A stretch of 64,000 nucleotides of DNA from Delphinus delphis (Eukaryota > Chordata > Mammalia > Artiodactyla > Delphinidae). This document shows positions 12,381-25,050 of the stretch, piece after piece. The stretch spans positions 88,680,104-88,744,103 of the forward strand of contig NC_082695.1 of NCBI RefSeq assembly GCF_949987515.2, read 5' to 3'. The notes beneath the pieces were generated by a model that worked only from the letters and a program-made list of their open reading frames with translations, was not told the DNA's origin and searched no databases. Each line of letters opens with the position of its first letter. Positions within the stretch are counted from its first letter, which is position 1. The position numbers were made by a program, and so were the translations under genes.

Positions 12381-12883
12381 TGTGGCGGGAGTCTCCAAGA
12401 CCAACCCCAGGTCCGATGATCTTTCAGGAGGAGTCACCCAGCATGTCTCCAGAGCCGCAGCCGTGATGATTATACCACAGGATATAAAGCAAAATCCACA
12501 AAGGGAGGGGCAGATGGGGCGGCGTCTGGAGGACTCCAGGTGTGAGCTCCCAGGAGCCTCTCCCAGGACCCTCCCTCGGATGAGCTTGATTCCTCCAGCA
12601 ACGGACGATCACCAGGGAAGCTCATTAAGGACTCGGTGCCCAGAGCTTTTACTGGGGGCTGGTCACGTAGACACCCTCTGCCTAGCACACACCAAAATCC
12701 CAGACTTCCAGAAGGAAAGCAGGTGTCCAGACAGCTGAAGCACAGAAAGCCCCTCTCATCGTTGAGAATGACGGGAAGTATGCCAAACTCCAAGTTCCCA
12801 GACGTCAGCCAGGGGCCAACTTGGCAAGCAGGCTTTCCTAAGGACAGCAGTCCCAGGCCTCCGGTGTTAACACTTTCGGCACA
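12381..12883 (-). mobile_element. Probable solo LTR (ERVL/MaLR-like) inside L1
   Basis: It splits L1 ORF2 text. On the minus strand it begins TGTGCCGAAAG, has GTAAAAGCTCTGGGCACC and a TTTGCTTTATATCC-type block, then ends GGTCTTGGAGACTCCCGCCACA, giving TG...CA ends. The layout resembles mammalian ERV3-class LTRs. No clean 5-base duplication was found, and no internal viral genes are present. Confidence 0.5.
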
Positions 12884-14390
12884 GTCATAAAGATGTCGAT
12901 TCTCCCCAAATTAATCTATAGATTCAAGATAATCCCAATCAAAACCCTACCACGCTTTTTGTAGAAAACGACAAATGGATTCTAAAATTCATATAGAAAT
13001 GCAAAGCACGTAGAACAGAGAACCAAGTTGGAGGACTGACGCTACCTGATTCCAAGACTCAGCACCAAAAAGCCACAGCGATCAGGACAGTGGGTGCTGG
13101 CATGGGAATCGAGAAACAAATCAATGCGACAGAGCAGAGTCCAGAAATGGACCCCACACACAGACAGCTGACTTCTGACAAAGATGCAAAGGTGATTCAG
13201 TGGGGAAAAAAGACGGTCTTTGGACATCCATATGCAAAAACAACAACGTTGGAGCCACACCTCACACTGTGAACAAAAATTAACTCACAGATAATTAGAT
13301 CACAGATCTAAACGTAAAACCTAAAACCGCAAAACCACCAGGAAAAAAAAATAGGGAGAAACCTTTGTGCCCTCGAGTTTGACAAAGATGCCTTAAACCT
13401 GACACTAAAAGCACAACCGATAAAAGAACAAACTGATAAACTGGGCTTCATAAAAATTTAAAACTTCTGCTCGTCAAAAGAAACCACTAAAAGAATGAAA
13501 AGACAAACCACAGACGGGGAGAAAATACTGCAAACCATGTACCTGATAAAAACACCCGTATCCAAAACGTTAAAAACTCAAAATTCAATAAGAACAATCG
13601 TTAAATTGACAGAAGATTTGGATACTTCACCAATGAAGATATAAGGATGACAACAAGCACACGAAAAGATGCTCGACATCATTAATGAAATGCAAGTTAA
13701 GACAACGATGAAATGCCACCACATACCTATCTGAATGGCTAAAAATTTTTTTAAAAAAGGTCCATACAAAGTATTGATGAGGATGCAAAGCAACTGGAAT
13801 TCACACACTGCTGGTGGGAATGCAAAATGGTACAGAACTTCGGAAGACAGTGCAACAGGTTCTTAAAAAATTAAACATACACTTACCATATGATCCAGCC
13901 AGTCCACTCCTAGGTATACACCCAAGAGAAAAGAAAGCATATGTTCATATAGAGACCTGTACGCAAGGGTTCATTCACAGCAGTTTCATCTGTAACAGTC
14001 AAAAACTGGAAACGACCCAAATTTCCATCAACCAGTTAATAAACACACACATTGTAGTGCAACCACATAACTCAACAGTAAAAAGGAACGAACTGCTGAG
14101 ACTCTACAACCTGGACAGACTTTAGAACAATTACGCTGAGCGAAAGGAACCAGGCAAAACAGTACATCCTGCATAGTTCCAGTTCTGTCACATCCTAGTA
14201 AACGCAAACGAGTGTCTAGTGAGAGAAAGTAGATTAGGGCCTGGGGGTGAAGAGGAAAATCTGGGGGGTGACGGTCATGTTCACTGTCCTAATTTGGGTG
14301 AAGGCTGTATAATGCCCAACCTGACCAAAACTGCACACCAAGTGCGCCCGTCATGTGCTGATCAGACCTCAGTAAAGCTGCTAAAAGAAA
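12884..14390 (+). mobile_element. L1 ORF2 C-terminal part and 3' UTR
   Basis: L1 text resumes at AAGATGTCGATTCTCCCC and runs through CCAAGACTCAGCACCAAAAA near 13051, GGTACAGAACTTCGGAAGAC near 13829 and an L1 3' end. Frames are broken. Confidence 0.8.
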
Positions 14391-15124
14391 ACGGAGCTGC
14401 TTAAACGGGGCGGGAGTTCAGAGGGGCGCGAGGAGCGAGCCACGCGGCAGGGGGACAGGCCCTCCGTCCCAGGAAGCCCACCCCCACGGCTCAGTGTTCG
14501 GAGCTGCACAGGGGGTCGATGAGAACTGGCGCAGTTTCACCTGCCGTTCTGCTTGCATGAGGGAGGGGGTCTGCTTCCCAGTTCAGAGGTTAAGACCGAG
14601 GCCCCTCCCAGGTCCCGGACCGACTGTCACTGTCACTCGTGCTCCCTCGGATGCGAGGAGGGGTCCGCGCATCCTCACGCGAGGAAACTGCCAGTGTCCA
14701 GACCCCACCCGGGCTGCAGCCCCGGCGCACAGGGCCTCACCGACCCTCTGAGGGGCTCCTCCCACCACAAGCCAGCCCTCGGCCACTTCCCACACAGGCT
14801 TCATCCAGGTCACGCAGCCACGAGAGAACAGCTGGAGCCCGTCCACTCCTCTGCCTTCTGATCTTGCCGCAAGTTAAGGAAACCCTCAGGGGCTGTGCTC
14901 TCAGCACATCCTCGGTGCGACGGTCGAGGACCAGGCAGCCCCGGAGGGCAGCACCCAGGAGGCTCCTGTGGACCTGACTCTTCTAACCGCTGGCTGTTAC
15001 GCAGGGGCCAGGAGAGGAAGCACGGGCGCAGCTGCAGGGAGGACACACGCGTCCCGGGTCACCTCCCGCGACGTTAGGGCCAAGAGAAGCTCTGAGAGAC
15101 ACTAAACCAGAGAAATCTACAAAA

Positions 15125-15975
15125 CAAGCATCACTCAGCTCCCGGGAGAGGCCAACAAGCACATGAAAAGATGCTCAGCGTCACTAATCGTAAGGGGAAC
15201 GCGAGTCAAAGCCACAGTGAGATGTCAGGTCACAGTTACTATGGTGGCAAAAATAAACAAGACAGAAGTTTTGGTGAGAACGTGGAGAAACTGGAACCTT
15301 CATACGCGGCTGATTGGGATGTAACACGGCGCAGCCACTTTGAGAAGCAGGCTGGCAGCTCCTCAAATGATTCCACATGGAGTTACCACAGACCCAGCAA
15401 CTCTACTCCTACGTAAATGCCCAAAAGACCTGAAAACATATGGCTCCATGAAGCCTTCCTATGAATGTTCACAGCAGGACTATTCACGACAGCCAAAAGG
15501 TAGAAACCACCCAAATGTCCATCAATGGACGAACGGATGAACAACATGTGGTCCAGCCATACACTGGAATATTACTCAGCCTTAAAAGGGAAATTAAGGA
15601 CTGACACATGCTCCAAACTGGACAAATCTTGAAAATATTATGCTCAGTGAAAGAATCCAGACACAAAGGCACATATTGTATTATTCCCTGATGTGAAGTG
15701 TCCGAAACGGGCAAAACAGTTGAGTGGTTGGCAGGGCTTGGCGTAAGGACATTGGGAGGTGTGGGGTCTCTTTTTGGGGTGATAGAAATGTTCTGTAATT
15801 AGACAGTGGTGATGACTGCACAACATTGTGAATGTACTAAAAAACCCTGAATTGTAAAAAAAAAAAAAAAACCCTAAATTGTAAAAAAAAAAAAAAAAAA
15901 AACAAAAAACCCTGAATTGTAAAAAAAAAAACAAAAACCCTGAATTGTAAACTTTCAAATGGTTAAAATGGATGA
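15125..15975 (+). mobile_element. L1 3' end with decayed poly-A repeats
   Basis: Begins GCACATGAAAAGATGCTCAGC and follows L1 ORF2 end and 3' UTR text. The tail has three or four copies of an AACCCTGAATTGTAAAAA unit (15840-15955), an L1 terminal word expanded in tandem with A runs. Confidence 0.8.
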
Positions 15976-18386
15976 CTTTGTGCCACTTTTATCTCAACTT
16001 TAAAAATTTTCAGGGTACATTTTGTGATATGTAAATTATATCTTAAAAATAAATTTAATGTGTAATAAAGTTTTTCATATATATGATTTGCTTTTCATAG
16101 ATACAGATGTAAATACCCACTTTAGTAAATATATTTTCTAATGCTGAAATTAAAAATAGTTCTTTTAAACTTCAAGTCTTAGGTGCTGTCGTTGGAATCC
16201 TGGACAACTTAAAATCCATTCAGCGACCCATCTACCCATCAACCGTAACTGATGTGTTGCGGTGAATTAAATCAAGCAGTAGGGAGAAAAAAGTAGGAAT
16301 TACATAAGGAAAAATGTCAGCTGAAGATACCACTGGGTAGATATAGAAAGCATGAAATGAAATTTGCAGAGTTTAGTCAGAAAAAGTTAGAGGAACACAG
16401 AAGCTGCTTAATCAAAAGTAGATTCCTGATCTGTAATCAGATGTGACCAAACATTTTTTCTACTTCTTTAGAGATTCCCATGTCAGATTTTCTCATTAAT
16501 AATTTAAAAAACGAAGCTAACAAAGAAGAGAGGTCTGGATTCCCTTTCAGAAAAACTGGTGCTGGCCCAGGCACAGGGGAGGGCGGGCACCCCGACTCCT
16601 CAAAAGGAGCCACACCGTCCCCCCCTGGGGCCCCCGCGCCCTGCTGTGCCGGGACTGTCAAGTGCAGGTGCAGGCGTGAGCAGACGGTGCTCAGAGAACA
16701 GGAACACGGGCAGAACACCGCCAGGAGGAGGCCCGAGGAACTGGAGGTGTTAACATAAACTGCACCCCGTCACCATTTCCGCAGCGAGCCCCAAACTCAG
16801 GCAGGATATGCTTCCTCCTGGGATGTGGGGATGTCCCGGGATGTGGTTTCCAGACAAGAAGGCAAGACTTGAAGACAAGGCGTTGAGAGCTGAAGGGAGG
16901 TGCCCAGGACTGGGGGCCGAGCCACGTGTGGCCTCAGACGCATCCAGCTCACCTGCTCCCTACCTGCCTCTAAAGACACCTGATGGTGAAGAGCACATCC
17001 CTGAAGCTTCGCAATTATTGAAATGTTACTAAGAAGGTCTGAGGCTTCCCTGGATCCACAAATCCATCCCTTCCTTGTTCAGTCCCATCACTTCTGGGTT
17101 AAGACGTGATTTACCATTTGGAGAATCTGCACCAGGAGACTGTGTCCTAGTGGCAAGAAAGACTCGGTTTCTTAACGGATTGTGGTTTTATGCTCCAAAC
17201 GAATATGGAAGACATCTGGCCAAAGAGGGTGTAGACCGGCCACCGGTGAGAAGAGCAGAGACCCAGGGGAGGTTTCTGAATGCGGCTCCAGACACAGAAG
17301 CCGCTGCGCCACGGAGCCGACCTGGGTCGCCGCACTCAGCCTGGTGCTTTCCTTAGTGAGAGAAAAGCAGGAACAGCGCGCAGACACCCCAGGTACCGCC
17401 ACACGCAACCTGCAGCCGTGTCCGGGCAGCCCTTCCTGGGCCTCTGCTCCGGCCGGCACACGGGGCCCTCCCCAGGCAGGATCGCGGGTCCTCACCGGGT
17501 ACCTGCGAGGGACACGCACCAGCCGGCCGGCCCAGGAGCCCCCTGCGCCCCCAGCGACTTTTCTAGAGCGCACTCCCTCCAAGTGGGGCTCCGCTGTATG
17601 TAAACTGCACCTCCACGAAGTTGATTTTTTAAAATACACAAACCGCTCACCTATCTCAATGCAAGAACTTGGTCCTCTCAAATCGTGAGGTCACATTTCA
17701 AAGAGGAAGGAGGCTTCTGGGGACGCTGTGGGCACTGCCCTCTGACCCCGGACGCCTGGACCTGGCCGGCAGCACGGCTGATGCCGAGGCCGGTTTGCTG
17801 CCACCGGACTGGGCTGTCGGGTCCGCTCCTCGCGTCGCCGTCCAAGGCCATGGAAAACAGGCACAACCGGCACCACCGCCTCCCGGGCCCGCCATGGGGG
17901 CCCGGACCCGTCCCGCCCACAGCCCGGGGCCCGCCCCTTCCATTAAAGCCGAGACCCTATTAACCACGGGCAGTTACGGCTCCGCAGCAACTGACGCTCA
18001 ATCCTGGCCTGGCGGCCCGCGCGCGCCCCCGTGCGACCCGCTCCCGGGAAGACACGAGTGACCGCCGGAGGGCCCCGTGCGCTCCGGCCCCGGCCCCGTG
18101 GGGAGAGCGCGCGAGCCCCGTGGCGGGGACACCACCAAGGGGGCTCCCCACGCGCCGCACTCCCGGGGGCAAGGCCACCCTCGGGATGGCCCCGTTCTCA
18201 GAAGACCCTCACGTGCCAACCTTCCATCCCTTCAAAGCCCTGGTTCAAACTGAAACCCGGCTCTTAACCCCACCGCTGTCTCATTCACCCGTTTATACGC
18301 CTCTGAAGTGCCCGCTGGGCCCTGGGACACAGCCCTGACCTCCGAGCCCATGTCCAGGGCTCACCCTCCAGCAAAGAACGAGGGCG

Positions 18387-18559
18387 TGCCAGCCCCCATG
18401 GGAGCACAGGGCCATCTGAGAAGGCCCAGGGCACGGCCCGGCTGGGCTCCAGATAGGGGCTGACCTGGAGGGAAGCCCACCCAGGTGCGCCAGCCCCCAT
18501 GGGAGCACAGGGCCATCTGAGAAGGCCCAGGGCACGGCCCGGCTGGGCTCCAGATAGGT
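18387..18559. repeat. Tandem duplication, 101 bp unit, about 1.7 copies
   Basis: GCCAGCCCCCATGGGAGCAC at 18388 recurs at 18489, and both continue for about 70 bases to GGGCTCCAGATAGG. It lies in the SLC66A2 long intron. Confidence 0.88.
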
Positions 18560-20424
18560 GGTGCAGACCCTTCCTGGCCCCCAGCTTCACTTTATCCAAA
18601 TGACCAGGGACGACACAGGACTCAGCGAGGGTAGCCAGCGATCTGGTGCACGAGTATAAATGCCCTCTCAGCCTACAGAGCCTGGCTCACGTTTCGAACC
18701 CACCTTTCATCCCATATGCGCTCATCCAAAGCAGGCAGGCCACGGCCCAGAGACTCAGAGACCCAGCCGAAGGCCCCACCGACCCCCTAGCTGGGCAGGA
18801 CTGACCACTGAGAGGGGACACACCCTCATTCAAAAGTGCTACCTGGGAGGGGACGGGCCGTCCAGGACAGGGCGTGAGGTTCTCCACCCCCTGGTGTGAG
18901 TCTCTGGAACCGAGAGGCAACTATTTGGGAAAAGAGCCTGGACGTGGCCTGCTTCCTGCCCTGCCCCCGAGTGATGACAGCATCACCCCAGGTGGGGGCA
19001 GCCCAGAGGGGCCCCTCCCCGCAGCCCCCAGGAGCAGCAGGTACAGAATACCCCTCCTGCCTCAGTGCGCTCATGGGGTGGAGGTCCCACAACTGGAGGG
19101 GAAGCCGGGAATACCAGGGGCTACAACCCCCAGTGCCTGCACTTAGAGCACTGCAGTCACCCCAACAAGGGCCACCGCTGCCCGGCCTCCAGCTCCAGAG
19201 CAAGGGTTCAGAGGGTCTGCCCTGGAGGTGGAGGGGTGAGAACAGAGCGCTCCACAGCTCCCCCCAGAGGGGTACCTTGCTTGGAACAGGCTCAAGCCTA
19301 AGGGCACAGACACAACAGGTAACCTGCCGGGAGGGGCACAGACAAACACAATAGGTAAACTGCCGGAGGGCAACTGAGGGGAAGCTGGCCGTTTATCAGA
19401 GAGAGGCAGCAAGAGCCGCCCTCCTGGACACAGCAACTGTCAAAGGCGGGCCTCAGGCCACCCCTGCCTGCCTTTAACTGGATCAGACCTTGGAGCGCTG
19501 CGCAGCCTAGGCCGTTATCAAAACCAACAGAGCAATCAGTTGTTAATCAGTGGTGGCAGACCCCGGAGCAGCTTAACAGGGGGGCCAAGGACAGTCAAAG
19601 ACAGCAGGTCCACAGCCAGCCTGGCGGGGGAGGGGGGGAGGGACTCTAAGAGGGCAGCCATCCAGCCAAGTCACTAAACACACAGACACCAAACAGGCCC
19701 CCAAGCAGGGTGGGGTCAGTGTCCAGAGTTGCTACAGTATTTTACCTCAAACAGCCAGTTTTCAACAAAGTATGTATGGAAAGTGGCCCATACACAGAAG
19801 AAGAAAGAAAAGAAAAAGAAGGAAACATTGCTTTTGAAGGGACAGAACCATTGGACTCAGCAGAAAAGACTTCAAAGCAGCCATTACAAATATGTCCAAA
19901 GAACTAAAGGAAACCGTACATGAAGAATGAAAGGAAGAAGTATACTGACAATGTCTCATCAAACAGAGAACAGCAATAAAGAGGTAGAAATTACTAAAAA
20001 GAGCCAAATGAAAATTCTGGAGTTGCAAAGTCCAGTAACTGAGGTAAAAAAAAAAAAAAAGCACAATAAGGGGCTCAACAATAGAGCTGAGCTGGTGGAA
20101 GATTCAGCAAACTTGAACACAGATCAATAAAGATCATGCATGTGAAGAAGAATGAGAAAATGGAATTCAGAAAACTGAACAGAGACACACAGAACAATAG
20201 TCAGCGCACCAACGTGTGTGTGACGGGAGCACTGAAGAGAGGACAAAGGAGAGGAAAACAGCCTAGGAAATAATGACCAAAAACTTCCCAGATTTGATGA
20301 AAATATCAGTCTACACACCCAAGAAGCTTAACAAGTTCCAAAAAGGATAAGTACAAAGAGAACTACACCCTCACGGAATACCACAGTCTAAATGTTGAAT
20401 GCCAAAGAAAAAGACAGCAAGAGA

Positions 20425-20545
20425 GGGAATTCCCTGGCGGTCCAGTGGGTAGGACTCCATGCTTTCACTGCCAAGGGCCTGGGTTCAATCCCTGGCCAGG
20501 GAACTAAGATCCTGCAAGCCGCGTGGCACAGCCAAAAAATAAACA
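20425..20545 (+). mobile_element. CHR-related short SINE
   Basis: GGGAATTCCCTGGCGGTCCA head, GGTTCAATCCC B box, and a short body ending CACAGCCAAAAAATAAA. It is the short tRNA-like form, directly followed by another SINE. Confidence 0.88.
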
Positions 20546-20561
20546 AAGAAGAAAGAAATCA

Positions 20562-20915
20562 GGGACTTCCCTGGTGGTGCAGCGGTTAAGCATCGCCTGC
20601 CAATGCAGGGGACAAGGGTTCCAGCCCTGGTCTGGGAAGGTCCCGCATGCTGCAGAGCAACTAAGCCTGTGCACCACAACTACTGAGCCCACGCTCTGGA
20701 ACACTCGAGCCACAACTACTGAGCCCATGTGCCACAAATACTAAAGCCCGCGTGCCTAGAGCCCGTGCTCTGCATCAAGAGAAGACACCACAATGAGAAG
20801 CCCACGTACCGCAAGTGAGAACAGCCCCTGCTCACCGCAACTAGAGAAAGCCCATGTGCACCAACGAAGACCCAATGCAGCCCAAAATTAAAAAACTAAA
20901 TTAACTTAAAAAAAA
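20562..20915 (+). mobile_element. CHR-type SINE
   Basis: Long-type body. AAGAAAGAAATCA at 20549-20561 is repeated at 20916-20928, so it landed in the tail of the previous SINE. Confidence 0.93.
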
Positions 20916-21010
20916 AAGAAAGAAATCAGCAAGAGATAATGAGTAACATATTTGAAATGCAGCAAAGAAACTGTCAACCAAGATTCTTACATCCAGCAAA
21001 ACTTTGTTCT

Positions 21011-21123
21011 TTTATCCTGGCTGCACAGCTTGTGGGATCTTAGTTCCCCAACCAGGGACTGAACCCGGGCCCTCAACAACGAGATCGTGGAGTCCTAACC
21101 ACTGGACCACCAGGAAATTCCTG
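21011..21123 (-). mobile_element. CHR-related short SINE, antisense
   Basis: CTTAGTTCCCCAACCAGGGA, then CCTAACCACTGGACCACCAG and AAATTCC: the reverse of the short SINE head. Confidence 0.85.
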
Positions 21124-21495
21124 CAAAAAAATTTTTTTTAAAACAAGGGCAAAATAGAGACATTTCCAGATAAAAAAGAACTGGGAGAATTTCTTGTTAG
21201 CAGACCCATCTTACAGGGAATACAAAAAATAAGTTCTTCATGATGAAAGAAAGAGACATCAGGCAATAATTATAATCCACTTGAGAAAAACAAAAAGTAT
21301 AGGTAAAGGTAATTATGTAGGTAATTATAAAAGACAGTATATGTGCGTAGTTCTTCTCCTTTCCTCTCTTAACTGATTAAATAATTAAGTTAGTATAAGT
21401 CTGAAGTAGATTCTGGTAAGATGCATATCATAAGCCTTAGAGCAACCACCAAGAAAATAACATAATATAATATAATATAATGTGATATAATGTAG

Positions 21496-21546
21496 TATAC
21501 ACACACACACACACACATATGTATGTGTGTCTATATATATATATAT
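21496..21546. repeat. CA/TA microsatellite
   Basis: About nine CA units, then TATGTATGTGTGTC and a TA run. Confidence 0.9.
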
Positions 21547-22299
21547 TTAAGGCTCATTAAAGGAATTAAAATATTACACTAGAAAATGTTCACTTAATAC
21601 AAAAGAAAGCAGTAAAGAAGGAACAGTTGGGGGTTAGGGTAGACATGAGGATAGAAAACAGAAGCTGAAATGGCAGGTGTGAATCTAAACATATCACAAT
21701 AACGTTAAATGTGAATGAATTAAACAATCCAATCAAAGGGCAGAATTGCCAGAATGAGTTTTTTTAAACGATCCACTATATGCTGTCCACAGGAGACGTA
21801 CTTTAGATTCAAAGATACAAAGAAGTCAAAAGCAAAGTGGAAAAAGATATGCCATACAAACAGCAATCATAGGAGATCTTCAGTAGCTACACTACTGTCA
21901 GAAAAAAATTGACTTTAAAACAAAAACGTCACTAGAAATGAAGGAAAATTTTATAATGATAAAAGGGCCAATCTATCAGTATGATAAAACGATAAACATA
22001 TGCACCTAACAACAGTGCCCCAAAATATAAAAAGCAAAAACTGACAGAAGTGAAAAGAGAAACAAATAATCTAAAGGTAGCTGAAGATTTCAATACACAC
22101 TTTTAGTAACGGACATAACAACTAGACAGAGGAAAAAGGGAAGAGGAGACCTGACCACACTACAAACCTAACAGACACGCCTCCACCTCCACCTGACCAC
22201 AGCAGAATATACATCGTCCTGAAGTGCACATGGAACGTTCTCTAAGAGAGACCATCAGCCAGGCCATCAAACAAGCCTCAATTTGAAATGACTGGAATA

Positions 22300-22672
22300 G
22301 GGACTTCCCTGGTGGTGCAGTGGTTAAGAATCCACCTGCCAATGCAGGGGACACAGGTTCGATCCCTGGTCCAGGAAGATCCCACATGCTGAGGAGCAAC
22401 TAAGCCCGCGCGCCACAACTACTGAGCCCACGCTCTAGAGCCCGCAAGCCACAACTACTGAGCCCGTGTGCCACAACTACTGAAGCCCACATGTCTAGAG
22501 CCTGTGCTTCACAAAAAGAGAAGCCACTGCAATGAGAAGCCCGCGTGCCACAACAAAGAGTAGCCCACGCTCGCCCCAACTAGAGAAAGCCCGCAAGCAG
22601 CAACAAAGACCCAATGCGGCCAAAAATAAATAAATAAATAAATGTATTTCTTTTTAAATATAAAATAAAATA
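22300..22672 (+). mobile_element. CHR-type SINE
   Basis: Long-type body with AAATAAAT tail. AAATGACTGGAATA lies at 22286-22299 and 22673-22686, an exact 14-base duplication. Confidence 0.94.
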
Positions 22673-24873
22673 AAATGACTGGAATAATACAAAATATGTT
22701 CTCCAACTACAATGGAATTAAATTAAAAATCAATAACAGAAGGAAATTTGGGGGATTCACAAATATGTGGAAATTAAACAACAAACTCAAAAATAACAGA
22801 TGAGTCAAAGAAGAAATCCTGAAGGAAATTTAAAAATATTTTAAGACCAAAATGCAAACAAAAACACAACATACCAAAACTTACAGGATGCAGCTAATGC
22901 ATTCCTTACAAGGAAATTATGGCTGTAAATGCTATATTTAAAAAGAAGATCAACTATACGTCAACTTAAAAAAAGAAGAAATACCTCATCAATAAATTAA
23001 TTCTATCTTAAACTAAAAAAAAAAGCAAACTAAACCCAAAATAAGCAGAAGGAAAGAAATAATAAATACTAAAGTGGAAATAAATAGGGACTAGAAAAAC
23101 AATAGAGAAAAATCAACAAAACCAAAAGTTGGCTCTTTGGGGAAAAAAACCCAATTAAATGGACAAACCTTGAGCTGGAAGAACCAAAACAAGAAGGAGA
23201 GAGAAAGGGAGGAGAGTCAAATTACTAAGGTCAAGAATTAAAGAGAGATCATTACCACCAACTTTACAGAAGTCAAAAAGATTATAAGGGAATACCAAGA
23301 ACAATTATATGCCAACAAATTAAATAACAGATTAAATGGACAAATTCTAAGAAAGAACTTCTATTGAAACTAACTCAGGAAGAAATAGAAAATCAGAATA
23401 GATCTATAACAAGTAAAAGACTGAATTAGTACTTTTAAAACTTCCCACAAAACGCCCAGGCCCAGAGAGTTTCACTGGATAATTGTACCAAACATTTAAA
23501 AGAATTGGTGAACTTGCAACAAGCAGTAAATAAGCCCCACAGATCTAATGCACAGTAGAGTGAATACAGATAACAACACTGAATTATAATCATCAAACTT
23601 GCTAAGAGACTAAAAGTAATTATTCCAACTACTAAAAAAAAAAGATAATTATGTAACATGATAGAGGTGTTACCACTCCAGGGCTATCATACCACAGTAT
23701 ACACATGTATCAAATTAACATATACACATTTAACTTACATAATGTTATATGTCAAATATATTTCAATTAAAACATTTTAATTAATAAGGAATTGATAGCA
23801 AAGTCTTAAAATTAAAAAAAAATAGAACAGGAAGGAACACTTCCCCTTCCTAACTTACTTTATAAAGCCAGTTCTATCCTGATACTAAAACCAGTCATCA
23901 CAAGAAGAAGGAAAAAAAGAGACCAATATTTCTTACGAATATGGACACAAAAATCCTCCACCTAATACTAGCAAACAGAATCTAGCAACTTATAAAAAGG
24001 ATTATACGTCATGATCAGATGAGATTTATCCCGAGAATGCAAGGTTGGTTCAGCATACAAAAATCCATCAATGTAACACACTATAAAAGCAGAATAAAGG
24101 ACAAAACCACGCGATCATCTCAACAGACACAGAAAGCATCTGACAAACTTAAATATCCTTTCATGATGGAAAAACTCAACAAACTCAGAACAGAAGGGCA
24201 CTTGCTTAACCTGATAAAGGGCATCTCTGTAAAATCCACAGCTAGCATCATACTTAATGGTCAAGGACTAAATGCCCTCTCATTACAATCAGGAGCAAGA
24301 CAAGCACACCTGCTCTCCCACTTCTGGCCACAGGGCTATTAGGCAAGAAAGAGAAATGAAACGCATCCAGATCGGAGAAGAAGGAGTAACACGACCTCTA
24401 ACTGTGGGTAACAGAATCTTGCATATAGAAAAGCCTCAAATATCGACTAGAAAACGATTAGAATAAATGAGTTCTGCAAAGTTGCAGGACACAAGATCAA
24501 TATGTGAAAATCAATTTTATTTCTACAAAGAAACAATGAGCAAACCAAAGTGAAATCAAGAAAACAATTCCATTTACCACAGAATCAAAAAGAATAAAAT
24601 ACTTTGGAATAAATTTAACGGAAGAATTCCAAAACTTGTGTTCCGATCATTTCTCTTTCTTTCCACCTCTCCATGCCCCTCCCTCCCTCTCCCCCCTCCC
24701 ACACACGCAGGAAATGGGCAGGTTTCTAGGAGCTACTTCATGCTCGAAAACAGCAGGTGTGGCTGGTTAGCTGGCTGCAGCCTCGGCCACACTGGGTGGA
24801 TGATGTGCACGCAAGGTGAGGATGCGGCACAGGTGGGAGCAGAGACAGAGAGGGACGAGCTGCAGAGGAGGAA

Positions 24874-25050
24874 GCTCATGCAGAGTGGTACCTACCCAGA
24901 TGTGACCGCCTGGGGGGGCTCATGCAGCGTGGTACCTACCCAGATGTGACCGCCTGGGGGGGCTCATGCAGCGTGGTACCTACCCAGATGTGACCACCTG
25001 GGGGGGCTCATGCAGCGTGGTACCTACCCAGATGTGACCGCCTGGGGGGG
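24874..25050. repeat. Minisatellite, 44 bp unit, four copies
   Basis: Units beginning GCTCATGCAG start at 24874, 24918, 24962 and 25006 and end in a seven- to eight-base G run. They are almost identical, differing at one or two positions. Confidence 0.93.

Larger units (their letters stand above)
19715..24640 (+). mobile_element. Long L1, 5' to ORF2, interrupted by four SINEs
   Basis: L1-like ORF1-region text (AAATTACTAAAAAGAGCCAA near 19987) is followed by pre-ORF2 text, then ORF2 segments such as TCAGATGAGATTTATCCCGA near 24016 and AACTCAACAAACTCAGAACA near 24172. Multiple stops and indels make it inactive. SINEs sit at 20425, 20562, 21011 and 22300. A CA/TA microsatellite is at 21496-21546. 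Confidence 0.75.
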
